DNA of 64,000 nt from Pseudofrankia inefficax (GCF_000166135.1 NC_014666.1:3596001-3660000); one strand, 5' to 3'. Positions 48,014 through 57,464 are shown, counted from the first letter of the stretch. Program-made: numbers and translations. Notes: generated by a model not told the origin, from the letters alone.

Positions 48014-48982
48014 CTAGGACCGCGTCGCCGGGAGGTCGGCGGCGAGCAGTTCGGTACGCAGCTCGTGGGTCCCGTCGGGCCGGCTCGCCTCGTAGAAGAG
48101 CCGGTGGGCGCCGCCGGGCAGGTCGACGACGGTGACGTAGCGCAGCGCGCCGTCGCCGTCGGGGGAGACCGCGTGCGGGGCGGTGCCGACCGCGACGAAC
48201 CGGCCGAGGCCGCCGCCCTGCGCGGGCACGCCGGTGGCGAGCCCGGTGCGCTCGTACCAGTTCTCGGCCGCGCTGGCCCGGCCGTCGTAGAGGGCGACCG
48301 GGGTCGGGCCCTCCAGCAGCACCTCGCTGATCCGGACCCCGCGGGCGTCCCAGTGGCCGGGGCGGGGCGCGAGCGCGACGCCCTGCCAGGTCCAGCTGAT
48401 GCCGTCGGGGCTGGTGGCGTACTGGCTGTCCATCCGGTCCGTGGCGGCCGGGTCGTCGAGCGGGTGGCAGGACGCCCACAGATGCCAACCGCCGTCATGC
48501 CAGCGGACCACGGGGTCCTTGACGGCGGTCGACGCGTCGCCGGGCAGCACGGTGCGCCGCTGGCTCGGGTCGAAGGACTCCGGGTCGTCGGCCTCCAACA
48601 GGTCGACCCACCAGTGCGGGCTGCCGGGCGTGGCGCAGCTGACGTACAGCCGCCAGCGACCGTCCGGGGTGTGCACCAGCGCGGGGCGCTCCAGCGACTC
48701 GGCGCCGAAGGGCTCGCGGTCGATACGCGCGATCTCGGTGAAGTGCTCACCGTCCGGCGAGCGTGCGATCACCACCGCGTGGCCACGGCCGGCGCCGACG
48801 GGCCGGCGTAGCCGATAGGCCAGGTAGAAGATGCCGTCGACCAGCAGCGCGCTGGGCGCCCCGGCCCAGTAGCCAGGACCGTCCCCCTCGGGGGCGGCCA
48901 CGGTCACCGCCGCCGCGAGACGGGGGAGCGGCACGCCGGGCGGGGGTGTCGTTGCGTCCAGGACTGGCGAGGCGGTCGGCAC
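48014..48982 (-). CDS. Glycosyl hydrolase-like beta-propeller protein
   Basis: A 322-residue soluble protein built of repeating blades: [90 protein letters not shown] and [17 protein letters not shown]. This matches five-bladed propellers of the GH43/GH32/GH130 superfamily, where acidic residues at the blade centres act in catalysis, but I cannot name the family. No signal peptide, so it is probably cytoplasmic. GTG at 48982 is chosen because residues upstream are not family-like; weak ribosome binding site. Confidence 0.62.
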   Translation of the reverse strand: MPTASPVLDATTPPPGVPLPRLAAAVTVAAPEGDGPGYWAGAPSALLVDGIFYLAYRLRRPVGAGRGHAVVIARSPDGEHFTEIARIDREPFGAESLERPALVHTPDGRWRLYVSCATPGSPHWWVDLLEADDPESFDPSQRRTVLPGDASTAVKDPVVRWHDGGWHLWASCHPLDDPAATDRMDSQYATSPDGISWTWQGVALAPRPGHWDARGVRISEVLLEGPTPVALYDGRASAAENWYERTGLATGVPAQGGGLGRFVAVGTAPHAVSPDGDGALRYVTVVDLPGGAHRLFYEASRPDGTHELRTELLAADLPATRS

Positions 48983-49207
48983 CCCGGAAACTCTACCGCC
49001 CGGGTGAACAATGCTGTCCCGGTCACTTATCACAAGTTTTCCCGTCGAAATGATGGGTTATCGGTTACGGTTCGGAGGTCGCTGCCCCGGCACTGGCGCC
49101 CGGGCGGGGACGTTGATCCGTCGCCGCGCCCGAGGCTGACACCGTCGGCGCTCCGCAGCGGCCGTCGGCTCGTGACCGTCCTCATCCGTGCCAGGAGCGT
49201 GCCGACG

Positions 49208-50152
49208 ATGGCCCTACCCGACTTTCTCGTGATCGGCGTGCCGAAGGCCGGGACGACCGCGCTGCACGCCGCCCTCAGCCGGCATCCCGGGTTGTTCCTT
49301 CCGGCGGTGAAGGAGCCGAAGTTCTTCCTGTCCGAGGGCCCGCCGCCGGCGCGGGGCGGCCCCGGCGACGCGCAGACATACCAGGAGCACGTCTGGCGGC
49401 GCGCCGACTACGAGGCCCTGTTCGACCCGGCGGCGGAGGACGCGCTGCTGGGCGAGGCCACGCCGTTCTACCTGTACGACCTGGACGCGCAGAACCGGAT
49501 CCGGCGGCTGCTGCCGAAGGCGCGGCTTGTCGTGCTGCTGCGCAACCCGGTGGACCGGGCGCACTCGAACTGGACCCATCTGTGGGCGGCCGGACTCGAG
49601 GCGGAACGGGACTTCGTCCGGGCCTGCGCGCTGGAGGAGCAGCGTCGGGCCGCCGGCTGGGCGCACTTCTGGCACTACGTCTCCCAGGGCCGGTACGGCG
49701 CCCAGCTCGCGCACCTGTTCAGCCTGTTCTCCCGGGATCAGGTCCTGCTGCTGCGCTACCGCGAGCTACGCGAGGAGCCCGTCGCGACCCTGGACAAGGT
49801 GTGCGACTTCCTCGGGGTGGCCACCGGCCAGCTCGGGGTGGTGCCGTCGGAGAACGTGACGCCGTTCGTCGCGGACACCCCGGTCAACGCGGTCCTGCGG
49901 GCCTTGCTGCGCACGGGCGGCCAGATCGGCCACCACTTCCCGGTCCCCGTCCGCCAGGTCGCGCGTGGCCCGCTGCTCACGGCGCTTCAGCGGCAGAAGG
50001 GCGGACGGCCGGCCCTCACCCCGCGACAGCGGGCCGCCGTGCTGCCCTACTTCGTCGAGGACATCGCGCTGCTGGAGGAGGTCACCGGCCTGTCCTACGC
50101 CGACTGGCTGACCACCGGCGTCGAGCCGGACACCATCGACGACGGCTCCTGA
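49208..50152 (+). CDS. Sulfotransferase domain protein
   Basis: A 314-residue PAPS-dependent sulfotransferase. The 5'-phosphosulfate loop IGVPKAGTTAL is at residues 9-19, and the 3'-phosphate-binding segment VVLLRNPVDRAHSNW is near 107-121; LLRYRELREEPVATL and the C-terminal ...FVEDIALLEEVTGLSYADW match the family. It transfers sulfate to a carbohydrate or small-molecule acceptor, unknown here. ATG at 49208 has AGGAG ten bases upstream; a GTG at 49199 is too close to that site. Confidence 0.9.
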   Translation: MALPDFLVIGVPKAGTTALHAALSRHPGLFLPAVKEPKFFLSEGPPPARGGPGDAQTYQEHVWRRADYEALFDPAAEDALLGEATPFYLYDLDAQNRIRRLLPKARLVVLLRNPVDRAHSNWTHLWAAGLEAERDFVRACALEEQRRAAGWAHFWHYVSQGRYGAQLAHLFSLFSRDQVLLLRYRELREEPVATLDKVCDFLGVATGQLGVVPSENVTPFVADTPVNAVLRALLRTGGQIGHHFPVPVRQVARGPLLTALQRQKGGRPALTPRQRAAVLPYFVEDIALLEEVTGLSYADWLTTGVEPDTIDDGS

Positions 50153-50258
50153 CCGGCGGAACACGTGGCCCGCCGCGACCACCGCGCCGGCGGCTGCCGC
50201 GCGGTTGGGGAGCAGGCGGGACGCTCCGCCGCCGTGCTTCAGGCCCGGCGCGCTCAGG

Positions 50259-50272
50259 CCGGAGCGCTCCGG
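50259..50272. terminator. Palindrome between convergent sulfotransferase and acyl-CoA dehydrogenase genes
   Basis: CCGGAGCGCTCCGG is a perfect 14-bp palindrome lying 18 bp from the acyl-CoA dehydrogenase end. Convergent position suggests a terminator, but the lack of a loop in the core makes it weak. Confidence 0.3.
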
Positions 50273-50289
50273 GGCCGGTGTTCGCGGCC

Positions 50290-51453
50290 TCAGTAGCGGT
50301 CGCCGGCCGCGTCGCGGGCGATGACCTGGGCCGCGATGACGTTGCGCTGGATCTCGTTGGTGCCCTCGCCGAGGATCATCAACGGGGCGTCGCGGAAGTA
50401 GCGCTCGACGTCGAACTCCTTGGAGTAGCCGTAGCCGCCGTGCACCCGCATCGCGTCGAGCGCCACCTTCATCGCGGTCTCGGAGGCGAACAGCTTCGCC
50501 ATCCCGGCTTCCAGGTCGCAGCGGGCGCCGGAGTCGAACCGGTCCGCCGCGTCGGTGGTCAGGAGCCGGGCCGCCCGCATCTGGGTCGCCATGTCCGCGA
50601 TCAGATTGCCGACGCTCTGATGCTTCCAGATCGGCTGGCCGAAGGTCTCCCGCTGCTGCGCGTAGGCGATCGCGGCCTCCAGCGCGGCCTGGCCGACCCC
50701 GAGTGCCCTGGACGCGACCTGGATGCGGCCGACCTCAAGCCCGCGCATCATCTGTCCCCAGCCCTTGCCAGGCGCTTCGCCGAGGACCGCGGTGCCAGGC
50801 ACCCGCATGTCGTCGAACGACAGCGTGCAGGCCTCGACGCCCCGATAGCCGAGCTTCGGGATCTTCGCCGAGATGTCGAGCCCGGGGCCCGGCTCGACCA
50901 GGATCACGGACATGCCACGGTGCGCTGGCCGCGCGTTCCGGTCGGTCCGGCACAGCAGGCCGATCAGCCCGGAATGGGCGGCGTTCGAGATCCAGGTCTT
51001 GGCGCCGTTGATGACCCAGTCGTCGCCGTCCTGGACGGCGTAGGTGCGCATGCCCTGAAGGTCGGAGCCACCGGATGGCTCGGTCAGCGCCATCGTCGCG
51101 CGGACCTCACCGGTCGCCATGCGGGGCAGGTAGGCATGCCGCTGCGCGTCGGTCCCGAACGTCCTGATCAGATAGGTGATGACGGAGTGGCCGCCGATCG
51201 CCCCGGCCAGGCTCATCCAGCCGCGGGCGAGCTCCTCGGTGACCCGGGCGAACCCGGCCATCGAGATGTCGACGCCACCGAACTCCGCGGGGGCCAGCAG
51301 GCCGAAGAACCCGAGCTGCTGCATCTCCTCGATGAACGCGGCGGGATAGGTGTCGGACGCCTCGAACTCGCGTACCCCGGGCCTGACCCGCTCCTCGACG
51401 AACTCCCGCACCAGCGCGACCATGTCCAGCTCGTCCTGGGTCAGCCCGCTCAC
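50290..51453 (-). CDS. Acyl-CoA dehydrogenase
   Basis: A 387-residue flavoenzyme of the acyl-CoA dehydrogenase family, which oxidises acyl-CoA to the trans-2-enoyl form. MALTEPSGGSDLQGMRT near 125-140 and KTWISNAAHSGL match the FAD and substrate signatures; RETFGQPIWKHQSV and MRVHGGYGYSKEFDVERYFRD follow, with the catalytic glutamate region in ILGEGTNEIQRNVIA near 360. GTG at 51453 has GGGGAGGAG five bases upstream. Substrate chain is not predictable. Confidence 0.95.
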   Translation of the reverse strand: MSGLTQDELDMVALVREFVEERVRPGVREFEASDTYPAAFIEEMQQLGFFGLLAPAEFGGVDISMAGFARVTEELARGWMSLAGAIGGHSVITYLIRTFGTDAQRHAYLPRMATGEVRATMALTEPSGGSDLQGMRTYAVQDGDDWVINGAKTWISNAAHSGLIGLLCRTDRNARPAHRGMSVILVEPGPGLDISAKIPKLGYRGVEACTLSFDDMRVPGTAVLGEAPGKGWGQMMRGLEVGRIQVASRALGVGQAALEAAIAYAQQRETFGQPIWKHQSVGNLIADMATQMRAARLLTTDAADRFDSGARCDLEAGMAKLFASETAMKVALDAMRVHGGYGYSKEFDVERYFRDAPLMILGEGTNEIQRNVIAAQVIARDAAGDRY

Positions 51454-52142
51454 CCGACTCCTCCCCACCGTCCACCCGCGCCACCGGTCCTCGCCGGACG
51501 TTAGTAGCCCCAACCGCCTCGTGCCGACGCTGGTGGGCCCGTCCAGTGGCCATCCCGAACCGGGCAGGTCGGCGCGCGGGTGCGCCAAGCCGCCTCCGGC
51601 AGATCCTGAGGTCGGCCGCGGCGCCGATTCCCATACCCGGTCACGGATCTTCAGCGGCGTCTGGTCGCCGCAATCGGCAAGATTGCAAACCTGGTATCGA
51701 AATCGTCAGTTCGTGACCGTTATGCGCCTTTGATCCATACCAAACTGGCGATCACCGCGTCCAAGCGGGCTGCCGACCGCCGATGATCGCCGTTTTGGTA
51801 TGGATATCGGCGTCGAGCCGATCCGCGAGAGGTACATCTGTCGCCGATTGTGCGATGCCCCGACCCGCAACGTCACCGCCATGGTGTTGATCGCGGTTTC
51901 GGCCGGTGGATCCTCCCGGCCAGTTCCGGCCTTGATCCCCTGCGACTCCTGCCTGGAAGACGATCCCGGCTCGCGGCCGTCGGCGGCCCCGGCAGAGACG
52001 CCCGCCGGCGGCGGTGTGGTGAGCGGCGCTCCGGGGCAGGTTGACCGGCCGAACGGGCCGCGGCTAGCGTCGGGAGCGTTCTCGGGTATCACCTCCAGCG
52101 TCGGAACGGCGGCCCGGTGTCTGCCACCGACCTGGAGACGTG
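51454..52142. other. Divergent intergenic region of about 690 bp
   Basis: It contains palindromic element D (51733-51805) and otherwise no gene that I believe. Promoters for the acyl-CoA dehydrogenase and the oxygenase must lie here. Confidence 0.4.
51733..51805. repeat. Dispersed palindromic element, copy D (inside-out variant)
   Basis: ATCCATACCAAACTGGCGATCA and TGATCGCCGTTTTGGTATGGAT form 22-nt inverted arms with two mismatches around a loop of about 29 nt. Here the TGATCGCCGTTTTGG core faces the loop, the reverse of copies A-C. Confidence 0.75.
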
Positions 52143-53090
52143 ATGGCTGCCGTTCCCGCGGCGCGGGTACCCGTGCTCGATTTCCCGACCACCTCCGCCG
52201 GCGCGCTGGTCGAGGCCCTGCGCGCGCATTCGTGCGTGTTCCTCACCGGGCTGGACCGATTCTCAGCAGCAGGCTCCTTCGGCGCGGATCTCGCGGCGAT
52301 GGTCGAGACGTCCCAGGAGTTCTTCGCGCTCGACCCGGAGGAGAAGGCGCGGGTGCGCTGGTCGGGCACGGGGGAGTGGGCCGGCTGGCAGCCGTTGTAC
52401 GAGGGTGGCGCGGATGCCCTGCTGTTGGAGCGTTACGAGCTCGCTCTGCCCGACCCCGCCGGGTTCTCCGGCGATGCCGCCTGGGCGGCGGCCTTCTCCC
52501 CGTGGCCGGCGAATCCGGCCCGGCTGGCGCCGGCCTGGACCGCCTACTACCGAACGGCGCGGGCGCTGACGATCCGGCTGGTCGAGATGATCGCCGAGGC
52601 GCTCGGGCTGCCCGCCGCCGACCTGCCGGCCTGGACGTCCCGGCAGCACTCGAACCTGTGCGTGAACCACTACCTCGCCCAGCCCGACGAGCCGGGGCCG
52701 GGCCAGACCCGGCAGCGCGCCCACGCCGACATCGGCGGCCTCACCCTCCTGTGGGCCGACGGCCGAGGCGGCCTGGAGGCCGCGATCGGCCCGGACGGCG
52801 GGTGGGCGTCGGTCGAGTTCCCGCCGGGCGCGGTCCTGCTCCAGGCCGGCGACCTGCTCCACCTGTGGACCCGCGGCCAGATCCCGAAGAACCTCCACCG
52901 CGTCGTCAACCCGCCCCGCACCCCCGGCGTCCCGCAGACCGACCGGTTCTCGGCGGTGTTCTTCCACCACCCGGATCTCGACACGTGGGTCGCCCCGGCC
53001 GCCGTCGGCACCGACGAGGTCGACAGCTCCGGCGTCGCCGCCCGCGACCACGTCCTGGCCCGCCAGCGCGCCGCGTACACCGCGACCTGA
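52143..53090 (+). CDS. Isopenicillin N synthase-like 2-oxoglutarate/Fe(II) oxygenase
   Basis: A 315-residue member of the IPNS/2OG-Fe(II) dioxygenase family. The N-terminal DIOX_N part starts at VPVLDFPT; the C-terminal jelly roll supplies the iron ligands H194 and D196 (RAHADIGG) and H252 (KNLHRVVNP), and the 2-oxoglutarate-anchoring DRFSAVFF near R268. Substrate unknown. ATG at 52143 has GGAG five bases upstream. It may belong to secondary metabolism or amino-acid modification, but no biosynthetic neighbours are present. Confidence 0.9.
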   Translation: MAAVPAARVPVLDFPTTSAGALVEALRAHSCVFLTGLDRFSAAGSFGADLAAMVETSQEFFALDPEEKARVRWSGTGEWAGWQPLYEGGADALLLERYELALPDPAGFSGDAAWAAAFSPWPANPARLAPAWTAYYRTARALTIRLVEMIAEALGLPAADLPAWTSRQHSNLCVNHYLAQPDEPGPGQTRQRAHADIGGLTLLWADGRGGLEAAIGPDGGWASVEFPPGAVLLQAGDLLHLWTRGQIPKNLHRVVNPPRTPGVPQTDRFSAVFFHHPDLDTWVAPAAVGTDEVDSSGVAARDHVLARQRAAYTAT

Positions 53091-53121
53091 GGCGCCCGCG
53101 CCGACGCCCGGCCGGCCGGCG

Positions 53122-53148
53122 CACGCTGACGTCTGGCTCGTCAGCGTG
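53122..53148. terminator. Hairpin between convergent oxygenase and TIR genes
   Basis: CACGCTGACG and CGTCAGCGTG form a perfect 10-bp stem with a 7-nt loop; the stop codon of the TIR gene lies in the right arm. Confidence 0.6.
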
Positions 53149-54445
53149 ACGGCGGGGCGCCTCCCGTGCTCGGCGGGAAGCTGGGCTTCGTGTTGGGCTT
53201 CGTGCGGCCGCCGAGCGCGGCCGCGACCCCGGCCAGCAGGCGGGCAGCGGTCTCGTCCTCGGGCAGATCGAACAGGTCGACGCCGACGACGGTCGCCAGC
53301 AGCGTCGGCCGCTCGCAGTCCTCGACCCGCACCGGGATGACCTTGCGCTTGAACCCGTCCGGGTCCGCGCGCAGCGCCGCCTGCCATTCGGCCGTTCCCC
53401 ACACCGAGTCGATGTAGGCGTGGGAAAGCACGGTGATCGTCCGGTTGGCGCGCTGGATTCCCCGCGTCATCATGTTCATCCAGTTCGAGCCCGGGACGAA
53501 GTCCCACGCCTGGATGTAGACCGTGTAGTCGGCCTCCTCCAACTGCCAGGCGATCCACTCGGCCCAGCCCTTGTCGGCGGCGGTATAGGAGACGAAGAAG
53601 TCCCACGGGCGTTCCGTGGCCGGTCCCGCCCCCGCGACCACGCCGGTCGTGGGAGAAGAGCCGCCGGCCGACGGGACGCCGGGTCGCGCATCGTCCCGAG
53701 GCACGCTTGTTGTGCCTGTCGCGGCCGCCGGGGGAGCGGTCTGCCGCTCAGGTCCGGCGGCGGCCGACGTGGCAGGGTCGGTACCGCCCTGCGCCGGCGG
53801 TGGGGATTCCGCCCGCGGCGACGATGCCGTGGCGTCGGCGACCCCGGCGGCGAGCGCCGCCGCGCGGATGATCGGGTTGGCTGGCCGTTGGAGATACGCC
53901 TCCCGCAGCACCAGCGGCCAGCCACCGACGACCGCGCCGCCCTCGTAAAGGCGGTAGACCTCGGACCAGAAGAGTTCGGCGTTCCCCACCTGCCAACTCG
54001 GCTGTCGCGCGGGCCGCAGGCGCGCCGCCGCGATCAGTGTCTTCGCGGCCGTAGGGTCCGAGAACTCGTCCGCCAGCGCGCCGATCACCGTGCGTACATC
54101 GGGCGGACTGATCACCTCGGTAACGGGATTGGCGGCGTCCGGACCTTCAGTGACGCGGTAACCGATCACGACGTCCGATAGCAGCCGGTTTCCGGGATTT
54201 GCCCGAGCGGCCTCGTCCAGGAGCTGGGTAAGCCAACCTTCGGCGAGCGCGCCCTCGACGACGGCATACACCACATCCGGCAGTGGTGTGCGCTCGGCCC
54301 CGAAGTCGGTGATCCTGCGGTTGATGCGGTCGAGCAACTCCGCGAACCGTCCCCAGGATGGGAAGGCCGCCCCCAGTGCCTCTCTGACGGCGCGCCGTTG
54401 TCGCCCGTCCATTCCCTGGACCCGCGCGTCATCCAGCCCTGCCAC
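53141..54445 (-). CDS. TIR effector with two effector-associated domains (EAD-EAD-TIR)
   Basis: A 434-residue protein. Residues 12-90 fit EAD1 (RQRRAVREALGAAF, WGRFAELLDRI, VVYAVVEGALAEGWLTQLL, ARANPGNRLL). Residues 119-197 form a second domain (LADEFSDPTAAKTL, FWSEVYRLYEGGAVVGGW, RPANPII) that aligns with the N-terminal domain of the NB-ARC protein at 41375. A Ser/Pro/Thr-rich linker leads to the TIR domain (281-425): DFFVSYTAADKGWAEW, IQAWDFVPGSNW, and SVWGTAEWQAAL with the catalytic glutamate E353. TIRs of this kind cleave NAD to kill or arrest the infected cell. GTG at 54445 has GGGGAGG eight bases upstream. Confidence 0.87.
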   Translation of the reverse strand: MAGLDDARVQGMDGRQRRAVREALGAAFPSWGRFAELLDRINRRITDFGAERTPLPDVVYAVVEGALAEGWLTQLLDEAARANPGNRLLSDVVIGYRVTEGPDAANPVTEVISPPDVRTVIGALADEFSDPTAAKTLIAAARLRPARQPSWQVGNAELFWSEVYRLYEGGAVVGGWPLVLREAYLQRPANPIIRAAALAAGVADATASSPRAESPPPAQGGTDPATSAAAGPERQTAPPAAATGTTSVPRDDARPGVPSAGGSSPTTGVVAGAGPATERPWDFFVSYTAADKGWAEWIAWQLEEADYTVYIQAWDFVPGSNWMNMMTRGIQRANRTITVLSHAYIDSVWGTAEWQAALRADPDGFKRKVIPVRVEDCERPTLLATVVGVDLFDLPEDETAARLLAGVAAALGGRTKPNTKPSFPPSTGGAPPSR

Positions 54446-54639
54446 CAACAGCCGCCTCCCCGTCATCGCTGCCGCGGCTTCTCACGTTTCCAGAACGGGC
54501 ATTGCCGGGCGCTGGTTCCGGATCCGAAGCCGTGCGGTGACTGTAACGACATCGCGGTGGGGAGGCAGCCCGACGCCCTCGCGGCGACACGCGTCGACCG
54601 GCGCCCTGGGCTGCCGGCCAGGGCGCCGGCCGGCAGCGC

Positions 54640-55827
54640 TCAGGCCGACGGAACTGGCTGGGGCGGGGGCGGGCCCACGTAGCGGGCCGCCGGGCGGATG
54701 ATTTTGCTGTCCGCCGCCTGTTCGAGAATGTTCGCGCTCCAGCCGACGACCCGTGCCGCCGCGAAGGTCGGCGTGAACATCTCGCGGGGCAGCCCGCACA
54801 GTTCCATCACGACGCCGGCGTAGAACTCCACGTTGGTGTAAAGCTCCCGGCCCGGCTTCAGCTCGGCGAGAATCCCGAGCACCTGCTTCTCGACCTCGAC
54901 GGCGAAATCGACCTGCCCGCCGCCGATACCCTCCGCGATCTCCCGCAGCATCCGGGACCGCGGGTCCTCGGTCCGGTAGACGGCGTGGCCGAAGCCCATG
55001 ATCCGGTCGCCGGTGAGGACTCGTTCGCGAATCCAGCCGTCGATCCGGTCCGGGGTGCCGATCGCGTCGAGCGTGTCCAGGGCCCGGCTCGGGGCGCCGC
55101 CGTGCAGGGGCCCGGAGAGTGCGCCGAGGCCACCGACCAGGCAGGCGACGAGGTCCGCGCCGGTGGACGCGATCACCCGGGCGGTGAACGTCGAGGCGTT
55201 GAAGCCGTGGTCGACCGTCGAGATCAGGTACTGCTCGATCGCGCGGGCCTGCTCGGGACGAGGCGCCTCGCCGGTCATCATGTAGAGATAGTTCGCCGCG
55301 TGCGGAAGGTCGTCGCGGGGCTCGACCGGCGCCAGCCCTCGCCCGAGCCGGTAGAGCGTGGTCAGCAGAGTCGGGACCAGCGCCGTCACGAACAGCGCGT
55401 CGGCCCGGCGTTCCTCGGGCGTGAGGTCGTACAACGGCCGGATTCCGCGTTCCCCCGCAGCGGCCGTCAGCGCCGCGCCGAGCACGGACAGCGGATTCGC
55501 GCCGTTCCCGGACCTGGCCAGTGCCGGCAGGATCTCCGCCAGCGAGCCGGGCAGATGGCGAAGCGGCGCCGTCCGGGCCTGGAAGGCGGCCCGCGTCGTG
55601 GCGTCCGGCAACTCGCCGAACAGCATCAGGTGCCACACGTCCTCGAAGGTCCGCCGCTGGGCCAGCTCGATCGCCGAGTACTGGCGGTAGTGGTAGAAGC
55701 CCTCGCGTCCCCGGACGTCGCCGAGCTCGGTCTCGGTCACGACGACCCCGCTCAGGCCCCGGGGAACCGTGACCGTCTGCGTCCCGCGGCCGGCCGAGCT
55801 GGGGGCCGGTTCTGTTGCGATCGACAT
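54640..55827 (-). CDS. Citrate synthase
   Basis: A 395-residue citrate synthase, which condenses acetyl-CoA with oxaloacetate. DHGFNAST supplies the first active-site histidine and MGFGHAVYRTEDPR the second with its binding arginine. The third catalytic position, normally Asp in NVDFYSG, is Glu here (TNVEFYAGVVM), as I recall in several actinomycete homologues. ATG at 55827 has GGAGG eight bases upstream. It is divergent from a second citrate synthase gene fused to a helix-turn-helix, and the pair share a promoter region with a perfect palindrome. Confidence 0.93.
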   Translation of the reverse strand: MSIATEPAPSSAGRGTQTVTVPRGLSGVVVTETELGDVRGREGFYHYRQYSAIELAQRRTFEDVWHLMLFGELPDATTRAAFQARTAPLRHLPGSLAEILPALARSGNGANPLSVLGAALTAAAGERGIRPLYDLTPEERRADALFVTALVPTLLTTLYRLGRGLAPVEPRDDLPHAANYLYMMTGEAPRPEQARAIEQYLISTVDHGFNASTFTARVIASTGADLVACLVGGLGALSGPLHGGAPSRALDTLDAIGTPDRIDGWIRERVLTGDRIMGFGHAVYRTEDPRSRMLREIAEGIGGGQVDFAVEVEKQVLGILAELKPGRELYTNVEFYAGVVMELCGLPREMFTPTFAAARVVGWSANILEQAADSKIIRPAARYVGPPPPQPVPSA

Positions 55828-55872
55828 CGTTATCGCCTCCGGCGACCACTTTCGATCGGGTGTATCAATGCT

Positions 55873-55896
55873 GTCAACGTTGACTACAATCAACGT
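55873..55896. promoter_or_regulatory. Palindrome plus half-site between the two citrate synthase genes
   Basis: GTCAACGTTGAC (55873-55884) is a perfect 12-bp palindrome; a second TCAACGT follows at 55890-55896, and TACAAT at 55885-55890 could be a -10 for the plus-strand gene. The HTH-citrate synthase protein is the obvious candidate to bind here. Confidence 0.5.
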
Positions 55897-55957
55897 GAGC
55901 GGAGCCACCGGACGGGCCGTGCCAGCTGGTCAGCCGGCTGACCAGGGGAGTGGGACT

Positions 55958-57274
55958 GTGGCGGACGAGGCGCGGCTGACGACCCAGGAGGTCGCCGAGC
56001 TGCTCGGGGTCAAGACGCAGACCGTCTACGCGTACGCCAGCCGAGGCCTGCTGACCAGCGAGCCGGCACCCGACGGACGGGGCAGCACGTTCGACGCCCG
56101 CGAGGTCGACGCCCTCGCGGCCCGGCGTGGGCGGGCCCGCCCGCGCCCCGCCGAAGCCTTTGACGACACGTTTCCGATGCGGTCTGGAATCACGCTGAGT
56201 GAGGGAGGCCGGCTCTACTACCGTGGCCGTGACGCCGTCCAGCTCGCCGAGAGCCAGGGTTTCGAGGCCGCCGTCGCCTGGCTCTGGGAGGTCGGTTCCG
56301 GCGCAGGCAGCGACGGCCGGCCCGTCGTTGGGCCGTCCTCGGGGGAGCTGCCCGCCGTCGAGCTGCGGGCGCCGGAGGAGCTGGTGGCCGCGGTGCGCCG
56401 GACGACCGAGACGCTACCGGCCCAGGCACGGCTCAACGACCGGCTCCGGGTCGCGGTGGCCGTGGCCGCGTCCGCCGACCCGCTGCGGTTCGACCTGCGC
56501 CGGCAGAACGTGCTGGCCATGGGCGCCGGTCTGATCGCCGTCCTGGTCGACGCCCTGCCGCCGGCGAGCGAAACGCAGCCAGCCGGCCCGGCCAACGGCC
56601 CGGCCACCGGGTCGGTCGCCGAGCGGCTCTGGCCGAAGCTCACCCCGGTGCCGGCCACCCCGGGGGCCGTCGCCTGCCTTGACCAGGCACTGGTCCTGCT
56701 CGCCGACCATGGCCTGGCCGCCTCGACGCTGGCCGCCCGAGTCGCGGCCTCGGCCCGGGCCAGCCCCTACGCGGTGGTCTCGGCCGGCCTCGGCCCCCTT
56801 GACGGCCCCCTCCACGGTGCGGCGAGCGGCCTGGCCCACCGGATGCTCGCCGAGGTCGTCGCCAGCGGGAACGCCATCGGGGTGATCTCCGAATACCTGC
56901 GCTCCGGCCGACCGATCCCAGGCCTGGGCATGCGCCTCTACCCGGACGGCGACCCCCGGGCCCGGGCCCTGCTCGCGTCGCTGCGCGGGCTCCCGGGCGC
57001 TGCGGAGATCCTGGACGCGGCGGCCTCGGTCGTCCGGGCCGCGTCCGGCCGTGCCCTGACGCCGGTGCCGGCCACGCGCGCCGAGACCCACGCCAACATC
57101 GACCTTGCCCTGGCCGCGCTGACCCTGCACGCCGGAATGCCCGCCGAGGCCGGCGAGGTCATCTTCGCCGTCGCCCGCACCGCCGGCTGGATAGCCCACG
57201 CCCTGGAGGAATACGCCGAACCCGCCCTGCGCCTGCGCCCCCGCGGCACCTACACCGGCCCCCGCCCCGCCTGA
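55958..57274 (+). CDS. Citrate synthase-like protein with N-terminal DNA-binding helix-turn-helix
   Basis: A 438-residue fusion. Residues 5-50 are a MerR/excisionase-type helix-turn-helix (LTTQEVAELLGVKTQTVYAYASRGLL). Residues 60-430 are a citrate synthase fold: ITLSEGGRLYYRGRDAV, LAASTLAARVAAS, GPLDGPLHGAASG and ETHANIDLALAALT. The histidine of the first active-site loop is not evident (GLAASTLAA in place of HGFNAST), and the second (GLGMRLYPDGDPR) lacks the histidine of GFGHAVYR, so it may bind substrate but not catalyse, acting as a sensor-regulator. GTG at 55958 has AGGGGAG seven bases upstream. Divergent from the intact citrate synthase. Confidence 0.87.
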   Translation: MADEARLTTQEVAELLGVKTQTVYAYASRGLLTSEPAPDGRGSTFDAREVDALAARRGRARPRPAEAFDDTFPMRSGITLSEGGRLYYRGRDAVQLAESQGFEAAVAWLWEVGSGAGSDGRPVVGPSSGELPAVELRAPEELVAAVRRTTETLPAQARLNDRLRVAVAVAASADPLRFDLRRQNVLAMGAGLIAVLVDALPPASETQPAGPANGPATGSVAERLWPKLTPVPATPGAVACLDQALVLLADHGLAASTLAARVAASARASPYAVVSAGLGPLDGPLHGAASGLAHRMLAEVVASGNAIGVISEYLRSGRPIPGLGMRLYPDGDPRARALLASLRGLPGAAEILDAAASVVRAASGRALTPVPATRAETHANIDLALAALTLHAGMPAEAGEVIFAVARTAGWIAHALEEYAEPALRLRPRGTYTGPRPA

Positions 57275-57364
57275 CGCCCCTCCACCAACCCGGCCCAGCC
57301 GTCAGCCGCTCCGCAAAGCCGCCGCCGACCCCTTACTGGCCTCGCGGGGCGCTCCACCCTTTCA

Positions 57365-57439
57365 TGATCGGCGTTTGGGCCCTGGGGTGGTCGTGGAAAC
57401 GTCGCGACTACGACCACCCCAGGGCCAAAACAGCGATCA
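57365..57439. repeat. Dispersed palindromic element, copy C
   Basis: A 75-bp palindrome with 30-nt arms (TGATCGGCGTTTGGGCCCT at the outer end), only three mismatches between arms. It lies between the convergent HTH-citrate synthase and FAD/Fe-S dehydrogenase genes and may act as a bidirectional terminator. Confidence 0.82.
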
Positions 57440-57464
57440 AGACAGGGCCCTCGCGGTCGTGGAG

